Position numbers and translations under genes: made by a program. The notes under the pieces were generated by a model. The model saw only the letters and a program-made list of their open reading frames with translations, was not told where the DNA came from and ran no database searches. From Adiantum capillus-veneris (lineage: Eukaryota > Streptophyta > Polypodiopsida > Polypodiales > Pteridaceae): 64,000 bases of DNA. The stretch spans positions 75,959,372-76,023,371 of the forward strand of contig CM043953.1 of NCBI GenBank assembly GCA_014529385.2, read 5' to 3'. Each line of letters starts with the position of its first letter. Position 1 is the first letter of the stretch. Of this stretch, positions 63,816 through 64,000 are shown piece by piece.

Positions 63816-64000
63816 TTACTCCCCCCTTGGAGAGTTTTTTTCGTCCTCAAAAACAAAAGTGGGAGATTGCTTCGCAAAAACACTAATGTTTTCCTAAGTG
63901 GCACCTTCTTTAGGTTGTCGTTTTACTTGACTTATGCTGGTCAGCACACATGATAACGTGGACATAGATTAGTTGAGAATACGCTCAAGTTCATGAGGTT

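Overview
The window looks like a piece of a large, repeat-rich land-plant nuclear genome. It holds Ty3/gypsy chromoviruses with chromodomain-type tails, a second gypsy type with a Tat/Athila-like integrase, a LINE with a zinc-binding domain after the RT, two hAT-type transposases, tRNA-iMet-type primer sites, long AG/CT microsatellites, and no bacterial operon structure. I cannot name the species; a fern, gymnosperm or other large-genome plant would fit. Only one stretch looks like a host gene: a first exon resembling an acyl-CoA thioesterase (57091-57346, minus). Nearly everything else from about 2.3 to 56.5 kb is one continuous nest of transposable elements.

Left nest (2.3-18.9 kb). A decayed minus-strand chromovirus ('family A', copy A1) is split by a solo LTR of family B (2603-12783, TSD GAGAA). 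That LTR is split by a nearly intact plus-strand gypsy element (2633-11320, TSD GTGTC) with LTRs about 98.5% identical and a single gag-pol frame broken by four stops. A1 is next interrupted by a minus-strand LINE fragment (14598-15897), which carries a solo LTR of a third family (14746-15478). The 3' half of another family A element (A2, 15898-18926) follows.

Central nest (18.9-56.5 kb). A family B gypsy element (plus strand) is spread over 18927-20645, 29656-29799 (now inverted), 32241-33047 and 55361-56459. Family A copy A3 inserted in its RT (TSD AGAAA). A3 then received a 5.2-kb LINE (23414-28580), and its 5' end was inverted (about 29656-32240). In the B chromodomain sits a BED/DUF659-type hAT transposon (33048-55360). 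About 3.1 kb long by itself, it is inflated to 22 kb by three LTR elements, all bounded by target-site duplications: A5 (34043-40868, minus), a Tat-like element lacking protease and RT but carrying about 2.9 kb of extra coding sequence after integrase (42119-49985, plus), and a 4.5-kb non-autonomous family B element encoding a coiled-coil protein (50727-55185, minus).

Right flank (56.5-64 kb). This holds CT microsatellites, the thioesterase-like exon, a small element combining terminal inverted repeats with a tRNA-like segment, a second hAT-like (DUF4371-type) pseudogene, and two LTR-like fragments facing each other. All transposon genes seen are broken. The excess of CAG-to-TAG stops suggests decay by deamination of methylated cytosines. 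Boundaries come from matching repeats and TSDs by eye; family names A, B and C are local labels.
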